Below are positions 1-10,365 of a DNA stretch of 64,000 nucleotides, in pieces. The position numbers and the translations under genes are program-made. This DNA comes from Prorocentrum cordatum. Taxonomy: Eukaryota > Sar > Dinophyceae > Prorocentrales > Prorocentraceae. Every line of letters begins with the position of its first letter. Within the stretch, counting starts at the first letter, position 1. Location: assembly GCA_963575745.1 (NCBI GenBank), contig CAUYUJ010021704.1, positions 33,878 to 97,877 of the forward strand, in the 5' to 3' direction. A model generated the notes under the pieces. It was not told where the DNA came from and searched no databases. It was given only the letters and a program-made list of their open reading frames with translations.

Positions 1-46
1 CACGACGGGGAATCCACACCACACTGCTGGGCAAAAGTGAAGATAA

Positions 47-747
47 CCGCACCTTCACGACCAGCGCCAAAAAGACGTACCCGGAAAGAATGTGCGCACC
101 GATCGCTCAAGATATGTACGACGCAGCGCATGGCCATCGGATGCGGAAGAAGATACCCCACCTCCTCCCCCCACCTCGGATGTGGCTCCCGAGGAGGGGG
201 AGGATATTGCAGATACAGGGTTATCTGAGTTCAGGGTAGATGTGTCGGATGATTTCTGGGAAGCCCCAAATTTCGCCGCACACACCGCAACTTCCAGGAA
301 GCGCGGTGATCCAGAGGCAAGCCGTTGGATTCCTCCCCCGCCCTCGCCTCCTGCTGGCTCCCACCCCTCCCCGGCCGAAGAATCCGGCCACCCACCGCCG
401 CAGGAATGCACCCAGGCGGAAGAAGCCGAGGCAGCAGCAGGCAGCCGCCCCGTCGCCATGCCCAACGAGGCCGGAGACCCGTCTTTCTTCCATGAGGACG
501 GGGTTCCCCCTTCTCCTTTCCCCGCCTCGCCTCTTTCGGCCCCTCCCCCTCCCCCGCCCCCTGGCCCCGTCCTCACAGCTGACAAATTGGCCAGGATAGC
601 AGCCAACCGCGCTGCTGCCAGAGAACGATGCCACAGGCGTGTCGCCCCATGGTCAGGTCAGATTTCTTTCAAAATTTGATTATGTGAGTTGCCCTGGCCC
701 TCTCTTTCTGTACAGGTCCCGAGGATCCTCTCAACAGAGTTGCCTAG
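47..747 (+). CDS. 3' part of an unrecognised gene with one intron; RPA-binding-like C-terminal helix
   Basis: An open frame runs from after an in-frame TAA (44-46) to a splice donor at 656/657. Joining 656 to 716 removes a 59-bp intron and gives a short last exon ending in TAG at 745-747; read without splicing, the frame would stop at 677-679. The protein is acidic and proline-rich, then ends with LTADKLARIAANRAAAR and basic residues. That helix resembles the RPA32-binding motif of repair proteins such as UNG2, XPA and SMARCAL1 (hydrophobic, R-I-x-x-N-R/K, A-A, then basic). This is a resemblance recalled from family knowledge, not a search result. No convincing ATG opens the frame (there is a GTG at 92), so upstream exons probably lie outside the window. 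The role may be in DNA repair or replication, but no catalytic domain is visible. The minus strand is also open here and is treated as a shadow. Confidence 0.42.
657..715 (+). other. Predicted GT-AG intron, 59 bp
   Basis: The donor is CAG followed by GTCAGA. The 3' end is a pyrimidine tract (CCCTGGCCCTCTCTTTCTG) ending in TACAG, followed by G. An AG-G acceptor is common in dinoflagellates. Splicing keeps the frame for ten more residues before TAG. A pseudo-stop in the unspliced frame lies inside this interval. Confidence 0.45.
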
Positions 748-1000
748 AATTGAGCACGTCTTGACGACCCTGCCATCGTCCGCCGCCGCCGAATTCGCCC
801 ATATACCCTACGTGCCGCACACCGTCGTCACAATGTGCACGCGAACACGAACAGCCGCAGCACCCGTTGTTGCGATTGCGCGGGGTGTGGATGGGAGGGG
901 GTCGAACTCTTCCGCAGCCAATCGAAGCCAACCTCCTCCCCTCACCCCCCTCCCCTCCTCCCTCCTCCTCCAGTCCGCAGCCGCTTTGGATCCAAATATC

Positions 1001-1030
1001 ACATATATATATATATATATAGATATAAAT
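1001..1030. repeat. (AT)n microsatellite
   Basis: About ten uninterrupted AT units, followed by AGATATAAATAAAATG. Confidence 0.9.
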
Positions 1031-1710
1031 AAAATGTATCAGCCTCCATGCAGATCGGATACCCTCAGTCCGCGGCAGAACTCGCCAGCTTCACAGGATC
1101 AGGGTCCTGCTGCCAGCGCGGCAGTCAAAGCACCCTAATCATAACGCCGCCAAAATGTGCTCCTGGTAGTCCGCGGAATCAGAGCGGAAAGACTGAAGTG
1201 ACCGCTAGGTCGCGGCTTCGTGGCGACAAGGCTCGTGTCTACATGGCGTGAGCAAGAGCGGTCATTGGATTTATAGTCGTCGCCCTGCGCGCCGTGGCGA
1301 GTGCGGAAGGTTCCCTTATCGTCACCACAGTGGAAAAGAAAACCATTCCCGCCTCAAGACTCAAGACGGCTGCTGGTCTTCTCCAGCCTACCGTGGTTGC
1401 AGATCTGCTGTCCTAGTTTAGCGCGCCGCTCGATGAGCCTTCCGCCAGGCCACCACAGCTGCTCGAGGTCGAGGTATCACCAGCGGAAGCGGTCAAGCGC
1501 AGTCAGTCCAAGGCCCTGGACCGCGCGCTGCAGGAGCAGATGCGCGCAGACGCCTCGTGGGACAAGTACTTGGCTGATGCTGCGGCCCAGGTTGACAAGT
1601 GAGCTCGCACGAGACAGGAGGCCCAGCGGGCCGTCGAGGGTGCTACCCTTCGCCTGGCGAAGCGTGTCCTGCCCGAGGCCTTGCCCAGGGTCTCGGTCCC
1701 GAGGGTACCC

Positions 1711-1790
1711 CCAATCCTTTGGGAGGGGCCCTAAGTGAGGAGGGGCAAGAACACTAGGGATTAAAGGGGGTCTTTCTTGCAGATGCGCCA
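1711..1790 (+). repeat. Dispersed repeat, copy 1 (partner at 55947-56030)
   Basis: Both copies contain CTTTGGGAGG, a CCTAA block, AGGAGGG, CA-AA-CA then TAGGGAT, a T-rich stretch ending in TTC or TTGCAG, and GATTTGCC or GATGCGCC. Identity by eye is around 60-70%. The T-rich/CAG end resembles a splice acceptor, so this may be a conserved intron end or a transposon fragment. Confidence 0.4.
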
Positions 1791-2433
1791 ATCGAAACTA
1801 GAGGTTGTATCATGTTTGATGACTGGCGGATCCTGAGCCGCCGGTCCTGGACGTCTGCGCAGCCATCGATGCGCGCGCCCAGACGGCCGGGCGCAGGATC
1901 CTCCGCCGCGCCCCGCGCCCAGCGGGACGGAGGGGGCACTGGAGCCCAAGCGGGCACGGAGGAGGGCGAGAGGAGAGAGAACGAGCGAACTGTCACCATC
2001 GAGCCCGCGCGCCTCCCTCGGGGGATGGGCGGGATGGGCCGCAGCCCTCAGAAATTGGACAGACGGCGACCCCTTCCCAGGCACCGCCCAGTGAAACGTT
2101 GCGTCCGAAGCTGCGCGCGAGCTCCCACCACGCCGCCAGTCAGCGCCACCGTGGTGGGCACTCCGCGGACGGCAACTCTGTCCGATGCCTCTCTTCCGCG
2201 CAACCTCCCGCCGACGCGGTGCTGTCCTGCCACCTCCCTGCCACCTTGCCTCCCTGCGCGCTGCCGAGGCACCAGCTACCGGCTACCCGTTTCGGTTAGA
2301 CGACGAACTGGCTGCATTAACATAAACTGTCAAAGATCAACGCAGCACATCCACTCGGACATTCGAAAGACATGTATGTTGTTGTGTTTTTTTCTCTTGA
2401 CCGATCGGTGATCGAACTGTCGGAGGAGTCCAT

Positions 2434-3528
2434 TTGCACAACCGACATGCGTGCGGAAAATATGGGTACGATGTCCAACAGCAAGTGCTGTTCAAACCCG
2501 ACAGCGGCCGATCTTGGGCAAGCGACCCTTGTGTCTCAACTGACAACATCTGCGGGGACGCCCACAAAGAACCCTGCTCAAAGTCGGCAGGAACTGCTGC
2601 CGGCCTTCGTCACCAGCTTCGTCCGAATCGTAGCGAATCGATCGTAACTACCGAAATCAATCCGCCGGAAGCCGGGGCTTCCCCTTCTGACCAAGGCCGG
2701 CCCCCTGCCCATGAGCCAGATAGGAGACCACATGCGAACCCCTCTCAGAAATCACGTGGTGGTGGGGTAGGGTTCGCATGTGGCCTCCTGGGTGTTCGCC
2801 CGGCCGACCCAAGCCAGCCCCCTGGCCACGAGTCGGAGCAGGGCGGGTTGAGGCAACGGCAGCTCCAATTCGGCCCCCGGACCCCTCCCGGGGGCCAAGT
2901 GCGCCCAGCCGTGGCCACGAGGGCACCCCCTCCCCGAGGACAGCTCCCGCTGTCTTCGCCCGCCCTGCTCTGCACGAGGGGGGCCGACCGGCAGAGGGGG
3001 GCCGGGCGCCTCGACAGACGCGGCGGCCAGGGGCCACAAGGCCGCTCCGCACGGCGGGGGCGCCGGCTCACTGGCACCCACTGGCGCGGCCTGCGGAGCA
3101 GAGGGGCTCTATCTGAAATGCCTCCCCAACGCCCTCCCTCTGTTGCTTCCCTTCCTGCACTCCTCGCTACCATCCCTCCCTCCCCCCGCTCCACCCCCTC
3201 CCTCCTGTCCCGTCCTCCCTCCTTCCTCCCCCATCCCTCCGTCATTCCCCCCTCCCTCCTCCAGGTCGGGTCGAATCGGCGCTTCGGCAGTCACACGATC
3301 GCTCGACACGAGCTCGAGCAAAGGGGCAATTCTCTGGACGACCACCAACTGCTGGCAATCTTGCAGTTCGTGTTGCCCACGGAACACTCGAGGGACCCAT
3401 TGGCCACCAGACACTGGCAGGCCCCCGAGGAGAATGAGGCGAAGGAGGATCGAATGAGAACAATCGCCAGTCTGCCTTTTGGAAACCCGTTCTTCGGGCC
3501 ATGGAAGCCATTAGAGATCAGTATGTGA
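2434..3528 (+). CDS. Possible gene; last exon 3265-3528 most credible
   Basis: The frame is open for 364 codons, but its middle is arginine/proline-rich low-complexity. The best-supported part is 3265-3528: it follows a CCT-rich tract ending in CCAG (3181-3264) that looks like an intron 3' end. It then encodes a balanced charged segment with residues such as NSLDDHQLLAILQFVLPTEH and a C-terminus ending FGPWKPLEISM before TGA. An alternative is that only this exon is real and the upstream open frame is intronic. No family is recognised. Confidence 0.25.
   Translation: MHNRHACGKYGYDVQQQVLFKPDSGRSWASDPCVSTDNICGDAHKEPCSKSAGTAAGLRHQLRPNRSESIVTTEINPPEAGASPSDQGRPPAHEPDRRPHANPSQKSRGGGVGFACGLLGVRPADPSQPPGHESEQGGLRQRQLQFGPRTPPGGQVRPAVATRAPPPRGQLPLSSPALLCTRGADRQRGAGRLDRRGGQGPQGRSARRGRRLTGTHWRGLRSRGALSEMPPQRPPSVASLPALLATIPPSPRSTPSLLSRPPSFLPHPSVIPPSLLQVGSNRRFGSHTIARHELEQRGNSLDDHQLLAILQFVLPTEHSRDPLATRHWQAPEENEAKEDRMRTIASLPFGNPFFGPWKPLEISM
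2722..2789. repeat. Short inverted repeat (20-21 bp arms)
   Basis: The arm 2722-2742 (AGGAGACCACATGCGAACCC then C) is the reverse complement, with one mismatch, of 2770-2789 (GGGTTCGCATGTGGCCTCCT). The loop is about 27 bp. A nearby direct repeat of about 36 bp (2689-2724 and 2807-2842, built around GCCCCCTG then CCA-GAG) flanks it. Confidence 0.6.
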
Positions 3529-5722
3529 TGAACACCTTGCCAAAACATGGGCCCTGGGAAAAATTCGAGGGCGATTATGGATTCTGAAAGAAATGAAATG
3601 AGAACAAACGCGAACCGTGTCCGTATTCATTACCGACCCCGGGCCGCCTTCTCAGCCTTGCTGAAAACTTGGAGCCAGAGGTTCCTTGAGATACGGCCGC
3701 AATATCATCCCTGGTCTTCGTAAATTGGGAGTCGGGTGGCGAACGCTTGTCGGCAAAACCCCCAGGGACAAGACGAACTGAGCCTCCCTCAAGACTTGCA
3801 ATACCAAAAGGCCAACAATTCGTGATATACCATTCCGTGAGACCGGCGATCCCGTCCCCCCGCGAGAAGCGAGAGACATGCGTCGACACCGAGGAACCCT
3901 GAGTGTCTGGTCGGTCGCTCGAATCAGAGAGAAGCACTCGGTGGCCAGCCGATTGGTTGTACCAGCCTCGCCGCACGAGCCACGGCACCGATGACACTGT
4001 TCTACTGTAAGATTCGGCACAGTGTCTTAGAACGAAAAGAGCGACAAACTTCGGAGCAGGAAGGGGGGGGCAGCAGCAGGAGCAGCAGGGAGCACAGGTC
4101 CTATTCGTCTGACGCGCCTCACGTGCCCCCCGGGCAGCCCGGCAGCCTTCCCGAAATCAAACGAACCGCAACATCCGCCACAAGAGCCCTGGCCCTTGTG
4201 ACCGGCAGGAGCGCGGAACGAAAACGGGAAATATCGGGAAGAGGACCTCTGATCCTACGCAGCTGCGCTGCTGGAGCGCTCCTGCGGGTAACTGTCAACA
4301 AAAAAACAGTGCGAAGCCGACCTGGGCATGGCGACAGACAGAATTGAACACACGGCGCGTGAATAAAGAACTGCTCATCATCAACACCACCATCGTGGTG
4401 AAAACCACTGGAGGGAACTGTGCTCACGACGGCGGAAACCAAAGGCAGGAGAGCCCAGAGCGCCTCGAGAAAGACCCCTGGGGACACCCACTCTCTTTCT
4501 TCCACCAATCGGCGGGGATGGCGACAGGGTGCTCCTCAGGCTACCATCAGGTCGGGCATGTCCCCTCTGCAGGCGGGCTTGGGGAGAAAAACTAAAAACA
4601 CTGAAAAAAATGCCCAAACATTGCCAACCATAGTACAAACACCGTCCCTCGAATATTGTTGGACTATTTGTGAATATTCTTCCTGGAGAGGGACACGCCC
4701 GACTTCAGGTTACCGTGGGGGCCAAACGAAGCAGTTTCCGCCGCGACCTTCGCGACAACACGCCCCACTGTGGAGCAAGCCCGTTCGACGGTAGCTCCGC
4801 TACCAGATGTCTACGTGGAACACTTCTTCACAACAAGAGGTTGGCGGCAGCCCTTCGCGGAGGGGCAGAATTGGCGCAGCCGCCCCTCGAACCTCTCGCC
4901 GGTGCAGCTTGACCCGGAAAGGGCGGTGGGAGGGGAACGCGGGAGGAAATGGCAGTGCAGATCATCAGCGCAAATAAGCGATATGAACGGGCACCCGCCA
5001 ACCGCTCGAGATAATTCCAGGACTTGCCGCCGGGTATGGCAGCCATCGGTCGGGAGAGGTGGGTCGACAAATGAAGTGGGAAGGCGCTGGAGGAATATTG
5101 GGTGGCCGCCCAACCCTTCAAAATGGAGGAACAAGGGAAGCATGCTCGTTGATTGAACTAGGAAGGCGCCTGAGTACATTGAGAGGCTCTGGGAATGGAA
5201 AGACATACCCACTGTCACCGGCCGATGGGTAATGTTGCTGAAAAGACTTGGGAGGCGTCGTTGGCGCTGACGTCGGATGTCTGAAAATCACCACGAAGAA
5301 CTGCCGCATCCTGAACCTGGGCGCGCCTCGTTTCGGTACTACTGCTCTCGCCTGCCCAGGCCGACGAACCCGTGGAAATTGAAGTAGACAGTGTGGGGGA
5401 CGACGACGTCGCTGCACTTGCTGTGCTGCACATTGCCTTCGCCGAAGCAGAGGGCTCCGTGGATGAGGAAGATGAAGAGGGGCAGGATCTGCCACCGCTC
5501 GCTCCAGTGGCGGCGCAATCTGCCGCACCCCATCGATGGTCATTTGGATGCCGCCGCCCCCGCGCCAGCCTTGCCAGCCGTCTTCGCCGCCGCTGCCGTG
5601 GCCTGGCGGGCCGTCACAGCAGCCGCCGCCGCAGTGGCTGGGGCCTCGCGGGTCCTGCCAGTCTCCGCGTCGAGCTTCTCCTTTGCCTCCAGGCCGGGAA
5701 CCTCGGGAGCTGGCTCGCCTCA
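3529..5722. other. No supported gene
   Basis: There are short overlapping frames on both strands, none with a recognisable domain. The base composition is more even than in the neighbouring GC-rich tracts. A minus-strand frame at 4811-5218 and frames at 5118-5533 may be decayed continuation of the retroelement-like ORF that follows, but nothing in them decides this. Confidence 0.35.
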
Positions 5723-6265
5723 CTACCCCCCGCTGCCGCTCCCAGGTATGGGCTCGCTGCCGGCAGCTGGAAGGGCCGCGCCGCCCTCGAAGAGCGTGCC
5801 GACGGTCCCCTTGCGTGTCTTGGCCAGGCGCTCGCGGGCCGACCGCTGGAGGGTCTCGATCCTGATTTTCCAGGCCGTGGCCTTCTCGCCCCTTTCGCCG
5901 ATGAGCGTCTTGGCCTGCCTGAAGTCCTGCTCCAGCCGCAGCAGCTCGTCCGTCTCGCTCTGCTCGCACTCGTACTCGCTCTTGCGCAGGGCCTCGAAAA
6001 ATCTGGTGTCCCACAAGGCGTCGAACGCGTTGCCCGACTCTGGAAATGGAGCATCCCCGTTGGCAGCCGTTCCTGCCGAGACCGCAGTGGTTAAGCCAAC
6101 TTCCATAGCTAGCGCACGCACGGCTATCCGTTTGGCAATCTCTGCCTCGGCGAGCAGCTGGACAATCTCTGCCTCTCGAGCTTGCGTTTTATGTAGCTGA
6201 TCTGTGGCACGCTGCACTGCCGCCGTAGCCTGGTCGTGCCGTTGGTTGGCATCTTTCGAGGCCAC
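5723..6265 (-). CDS. Coiled-coil protein, possibly retrotransposon ORF1-like
   Basis: This 180-residue frame starts at ATG (MASKDANQRHDQ) and ends in GSGSGG plus stop. Residues 1-50 are rich in A, E, Q and R with heptad-like spacing (QLHKTQAREAEIVQLLAEAE). Residues 95-155 form a second charged helical region (LLRLEQDFRQAKTLIGERGE). No catalytic motif is visible. I recall similar coiled-coil frames, with aromatic residues between two helices, as the first ORF of dinoflagellate LINE-like elements, but this is memory rather than a search. The strand and composition support real coding; the overlapping plus-strand frame at 5372-6094 is probably its shadow. No reverse transcriptase or endonuclease could be traced downstream, so if it is a retroelement it is truncated. 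Confidence 0.4.
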   Translation of the reverse strand: MASKDANQRHDQATAAVQRATDQLHKTQAREAEIVQLLAEAEIAKRIAVRALAMEVGLTTAVSAGTAANGDAPFPESGNAFDALWDTRFFEALRKSEYECEQSETDELLRLEQDFRQAKTLIGERGEKATAWKIRIETLQRSARERLAKTRKGTVGTLFEGGAALPAAGSEPIPGSGSGG

Positions 6266-7924
6266 TCTCGGCGCGCCTGTGGACTTCCCAGCCCAGAGAA
6301 TGGCTGGGTCAGGGCGTCTTGCCGCTTTCTGTCACTGCGTCTCGGCCTGCAACGTTGCCTTGAGGTGCGGGTCGGTCGTGACCTCGAGCGCCTTCAGCAG
6401 GATGGCGCTCGAAAACGAAACTTATGCGCCAGTGAGCATCAAGCTCAACGCCAGGTCGGTCTCCTTCTTGTAAGCCTTGCTCCCTCCGGTCTCTTGCCCT
6501 TGAGCAGGGTGAGCTAGATGCGGACTTGCTCCAACAATCTCTCTGCACCAGGAATGGATTCCATTCGCACAGTCCACGAGCCGAACAACTTGTATACAAT
6601 TCTGGAGCCCCGCGGCCTGCACCATTCTTGCCCGTGACCGGAACCAAGCTGCCGTGGTGCTGCCGCAGCGGCAGGGCCACCTGCAACGAGCGGAGGCGGA
6701 CACGAGCAGTGGCCCGTTCCCGCCTGGCCCGCCGACGCCACGCGGGCGAGCGCGATCGCGGCCGCGCGCCAGTCCCGTGGTCGCAAAAGATGGGCTGGGG
6801 GCCGAGGTGCGCGCGGGCGGCCGAATGGGGCCTCCCCGCTGCTCAGCCACCTGCATGCGGATCTTGAAAGAGGACGAGGAGGAGGAGCAGGGATGGTGAG
6901 GATGGGAGGTTTGGGTGAGCAGTGACCAGGGTGAACACAGGATACAACATCGATGCTGCCAGACACCCTTCCGTCCCAAGTCCCTACAACGATTCTCTCT
7001 TTGCAACCCACAGGAAACACTCCTTTGAAAAACGCGCGCCCCATACGCTTGCAGTTCAAGCGAGAGCCTTGTTGTGAAAAGGGATCGCTCTTATTCACCA
7101 GTTTGTGCTTGCACTCAGGGGTCTCAGTTCTTTCGAGAGGGATCGGAATACTTACGGTATTCCAGCAGAGGTGCTCAAAGCCAGCGAAGGCCCGCCCATT
7201 GGCAAGTCTCCAAAATGCCATTCAGAATCGAATTGGCGAAAAGGATCGGAGCCCATGACAATCGCAAGGTGGGTGACGTGTGCCCACCCCCAAACCAGAA
7301 TATCCTGATGATGATTACTATGAGTATCGTGGCTTGCTATTGGCAGACCGCCTGGCACAGTCTTACGTTGGCTAGATCCCAGAATCCATGATCCTTCTCC
7401 TCGTAAGTTTCGCTGCCATTGTCGCCGCCGTCGCTTGTGTCACGTCGCATGGGAGAACTCAGCAGCCTGCTGCGCCGCAAGAGTCTTATGGCACCGTCTT
7501 GTTTGACAGACCCTGGCACTCGCTTAGCCGCGCAAAAATCGTGTCTCCTATCCTTTCTCTCGCTTTGTTCTCGCTTTGACTTCTCTCACTGGTGGCTGGA
7601 ATGACTTGGCATGGATGAAAGAGAAAGCGAAGGTTGAATCATGTCCTCAGGGGGCTATGAGCTGTGACACCGCGCCACCGATTCGACCTTGAGGATCCTG
7701 GCACTCTGGGGCCCCCAAAGCTCTTGACCCCATGTGTGCTTCGCGCCGTAAACTGCCTTCCGTGAGCCACCACTTCGGAAACCGGCCCTAGGAGGGTGTT
7801 CCAGACCGAAAACCCGCGCTGGCGTCGCCACATTTCCATGACGCAGCAGGGTCAGCAGTCGCTGTGGTGAACAGCAATGCTGGATGGCGGGGGCCGTGCT
7901 CGGCATCCCTGGCGCCCCTCGCTA
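6266..7924. other. No supported gene
   Basis: A 235-codon minus-strand frame (6514-7221) is Ala/Pro/Arg-rich in its middle. Its end (GSRIVYKLFGSWTVRMESI) could be a genuine exon running toward the coiled-coil ORF. The rest (7225-7924) shows nothing recognisable. Confidence 0.3.
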
Positions 7925-8030
7925 CCTTTAGTCTCCCCCGCTGCCACCACCACCGCCGCCGCTGCCGTCTCCGTCGCAGTGGCCGTCGCCGCCGCCGTCG
8001 CCGACTCCGTTGCAGCCGCCGTTGCCAGCG

Positions 8031-8063
<33 letters not shown>

Positions 8064-8240
8064 ACGTCGTCGCCGTTATCATCGTCGCCCTCGTCAGCGT
8101 GGTCGTCAGCGTTGCTGTTGCCTGTGTCATCATTGCCATCGTCGTCACCGTTGATGTTGTCGCCGTTGTCATCGTGACCGTCGTCGTCGCCGTCGCCATC
8201 GTCATTATCGCCGTCGGCATTGTCAGCGTCATTGGCAATC
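7925..8240. repeat. Degenerate GCC/GTC trinucleotide tract
   Basis: Imperfect CCG, GTC and GTT triplets run for about 315 bp. All frames are open because of the triplet period, giving Asp/Gly-rich or Val/Ala-rich shadows. Confidence 0.8.
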
Positions 8241-8670
8241 ATCCCGACGCGCCACGCGCCTCGCGCCAACCGTGCAGGGCCAGCAGGCGCCTCTCCACCG
8301 CGGCCACGCGCGACCGCAAGGACGGCTTGGTCCTGTCGGCTCCCGTTGCGCGTAACAAGATGCGCGGCGTGCTGGGGAATCGTCCCGACGTCGCTCTGGT
8401 GTCTGGAGGCCTGCTGCAAGCCTCTCCGAAGCACTGACAAGGCAATGTTGGGGCGATCGTGGGCCTTCCGAAGAAAGTGGTTGCCGGCCGCTCTGGACTC
8501 CAAGACGTGAATATGGGCCTGCGGTGGGAGGCATCGCACCGAACAGGTTGACGAACCTAAGGCAAAGCTAAAGGTTACACAGTGTGAACCCCGAATAGCT
8601 GAAAAAATATGCGGTGCATGCTTGGTGCAATCAATTTGATAAATGTAAGTAGTGCAATCAATGTGGTGCA
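8241..8670. other. No supported gene
   Basis: A GC-rich spacer between two simple-repeat tracts with short overlapping frames and no domain signal. Confidence 0.4.
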
Positions 8671-9265
8671 ATCTAGGCGGCGCAAAGCAATTCAAAGCAA
8701 CACAATGCACAGCAACGCAATCCAATACCAAGAGGTTCAAAGCAATGCAAAGCAATGCAAGCAAAAACAACGCAACGCAATGCAACACAATGCAAAGCCA
8801 TGCAAAGCAATACGAAACGCAGCGAAGCAATGCAAAACACTGAAAAACAATGCAAATCAAAACCATACAAAGTCATGCAGAGCAATGCGACGCAATGCAA
8901 TGCACAGCAAGACGTTGCAAAGCAAAGCAAGGCAAAGCAATGTAAAGGAGCACAAGGCAAAGCAATGCAAACCAATGTAAAGCAAGGCAAACAATGCACA
9001 GCAATGCAAAGAAGAGCGATGCAAATGACAGCACCGAAATGCACAGCAATACAAACCGCTGCAAATCAAACCAAAGCAACGCAAAACCAGGCGCAGCAAG
9101 GAAATGCAAAGCAGTGGAAAGCAATGAGAAACAATCAAAACTGCGCAAAACAGTGCAACGCAACCCAAAGCAAAACAATGCGAAGCAAAACCATGCAACG
9201 GACAAAAACGCTAAGCAGGCTGATGCAGAGCAACGCCTTGCAAAGCAAGGCCAAGCAATGTTAAC
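8671..9265 (+). repeat. GCAAW-type short tandem satellite (about 600 bp)
   Basis: The tract is built from AAGCAATGCAAAGCAA-like units, a degenerate 5-bp to 10-bp period on the GCAAA / GCAAT pentamer. It is strongly A-rich on the plus strand. Frames on both strands stay open through it (Lys/Gln/Asn-rich or Leu/Cys-rich) and are not called as genes. Confidence 0.85.
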
Positions 9266-9424
9266 AAACGCGGCGACGGGCGGCGACGAGCCAACCTGAC
9301 AATCACTGGGGCCGAGCGGCGATGGGCGGCGATGGGCGACGACGAGCTGGCCGGAGCAACACAGCGGCCCAGTTATCTTAGCACGCAAGCAAAAACCCCG
9401 TAGTGTGCAAACACTGTTTTTGAA

Positions 9425-9503
9425 AATCCCGCAAACCCTTTGGGCTGTAAGGTGGTCTAACGAATTACCTGTTCCTTTCAAGACCCTCTTCCCTTCAGGG
9501 AAG
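9425..9503 (+). repeat. Dispersed module, copy i
   Basis: Contains AATCCCGC, CCCTTTGGGCTG, AAGGTGGTCTAACG, and 20 bp later ACCCTCTTCCCTTC. Matching modules lie at 38402, 42743, 46883 and 59253, always on the plus strand. A CCAAGA-type decamer array follows here within 130 bp. Confidence 0.55.
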
Positions 9504-9627
9504 GCTCGCGGGGCCCCCTCAGGACCACCCCCAGATAAGGCCAAACTGCTTCAAACACCTATCAAAAACCAAGTCGGTTTTACTTCTCGCCGTCCCGCTA
9601 CCGATGCGTTTGGAGACCCAATATAGC

Positions 9628-9850
9628 CCAAATATGACCCAAGACAGTCCGAAGAGGGGCCCAAGAGTCCACCCAGACAGCCCCAACAGCGCTCAAGAGC
9701 CAGAACGGCCAAAATGGCCTCCAAGACAACGTAGATGGCCCCAAGATGGCCTTCGACTGCCCAAAAGGCCCGCCAGAGTCATCCAAGACGGCCCAAGACC
9801 CCTCCAAGACGTCTTCAAGGAGGCCCGAAAACTCGGAAACCACCTGGTCC
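9628..9850 (+). repeat. Degenerate CCAAGANGGCC decamer array, block 1
   Basis: Successive CCCAAGA, GGCC, CCAAGATGGCC and CCAAGACGGCC words recur at 10-30-bp spacing. The same vocabulary makes further blocks at 35790, 38570, 43000, 47085, 57640 and 63780, and reverse-oriented blocks at 37200-38330. Confidence 0.6.
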
Positions 9851-10169
9851 GCTAGCTCGCCCGACTCGGTGTTCCCCGAACGCTTTCGAAACCCACTCGG
9901 GGAACGCGTGGCCCGACAGCTCGGCCAAGCTCACAGCCAGCTGTCGGCCTTGCAGGTGCTTCCAGAAAGGCAGGGGGCGGCGGTGATTCGCCGTGGGCGT
10001 CTTCGATACGTGCATTTCTGTTGCTGACTGGTCCACCAAGGGGCCGAACATCATATATGACGATGGTCATGATGTCGGCGGTCATGACGTCGCTGATTTT
10101 GCTGATGATGTCGGTGGTCCTGATGGCGACTGCGATGGTGGTGCTGACGACGACGAGTTTTTCCGCTCG

Positions 10170-10365
10170 CAACAGCAGCCGCGACGCATCGCTGGCCTCA
10201 CAAGACGCGCAAGAGGCAGCGGCGCGCCAGAGGCAGTGACTCGGCCACGCCAGAGGCCTAGGCAAGGCAACAGCTGCCGCGACGCCGCGTTGGCCTCAGA
10301 AGACGCGCCAGAGGCAGCGGCACGCCAGAGGCAGTGACTCGGCCACGCCAGAAGCCTAGGCAAGG
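10170..10365. repeat. 98-bp tandem duplication at the 3' end of the 10.4-11.4 kb gene
   Basis: Units 10170-10267 and 10268-10365 share CAACAGC, GCCGCGACGC, AAGACGCG, a CCAGAGGCAG motif pair and TGACTCGGCCACGCCAGA up to CCTAGGCAAGG. The second unit ends at the stop codon of the minus-strand gene, so the duplication lies in its 3' untranslated side. Confidence 0.8.

Larger units (their letters stand above)
748..2433. other. No supported gene; CT-rich tract, AT microsatellite and a dispersed-repeat copy
   Basis: A CT-rich tract (about 930-972) ending in CTCCTCCTCCAG looks like an intron 3' end. An (AT)n microsatellite lies at 1001-1030. Several open frames overlap on both strands at 1300-2400 with no recognisable domain; I treat them as GC-driven. 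The stretch 1711-1790 is a repeat described separately. Confidence 0.4.

Noticed and set aside
8609-9264. Lys/Gln/Asn-rich proteins over the GCAAW tract
   Set aside because: The pentamer satellite keeps several frames open on both strands; no start context or domain.
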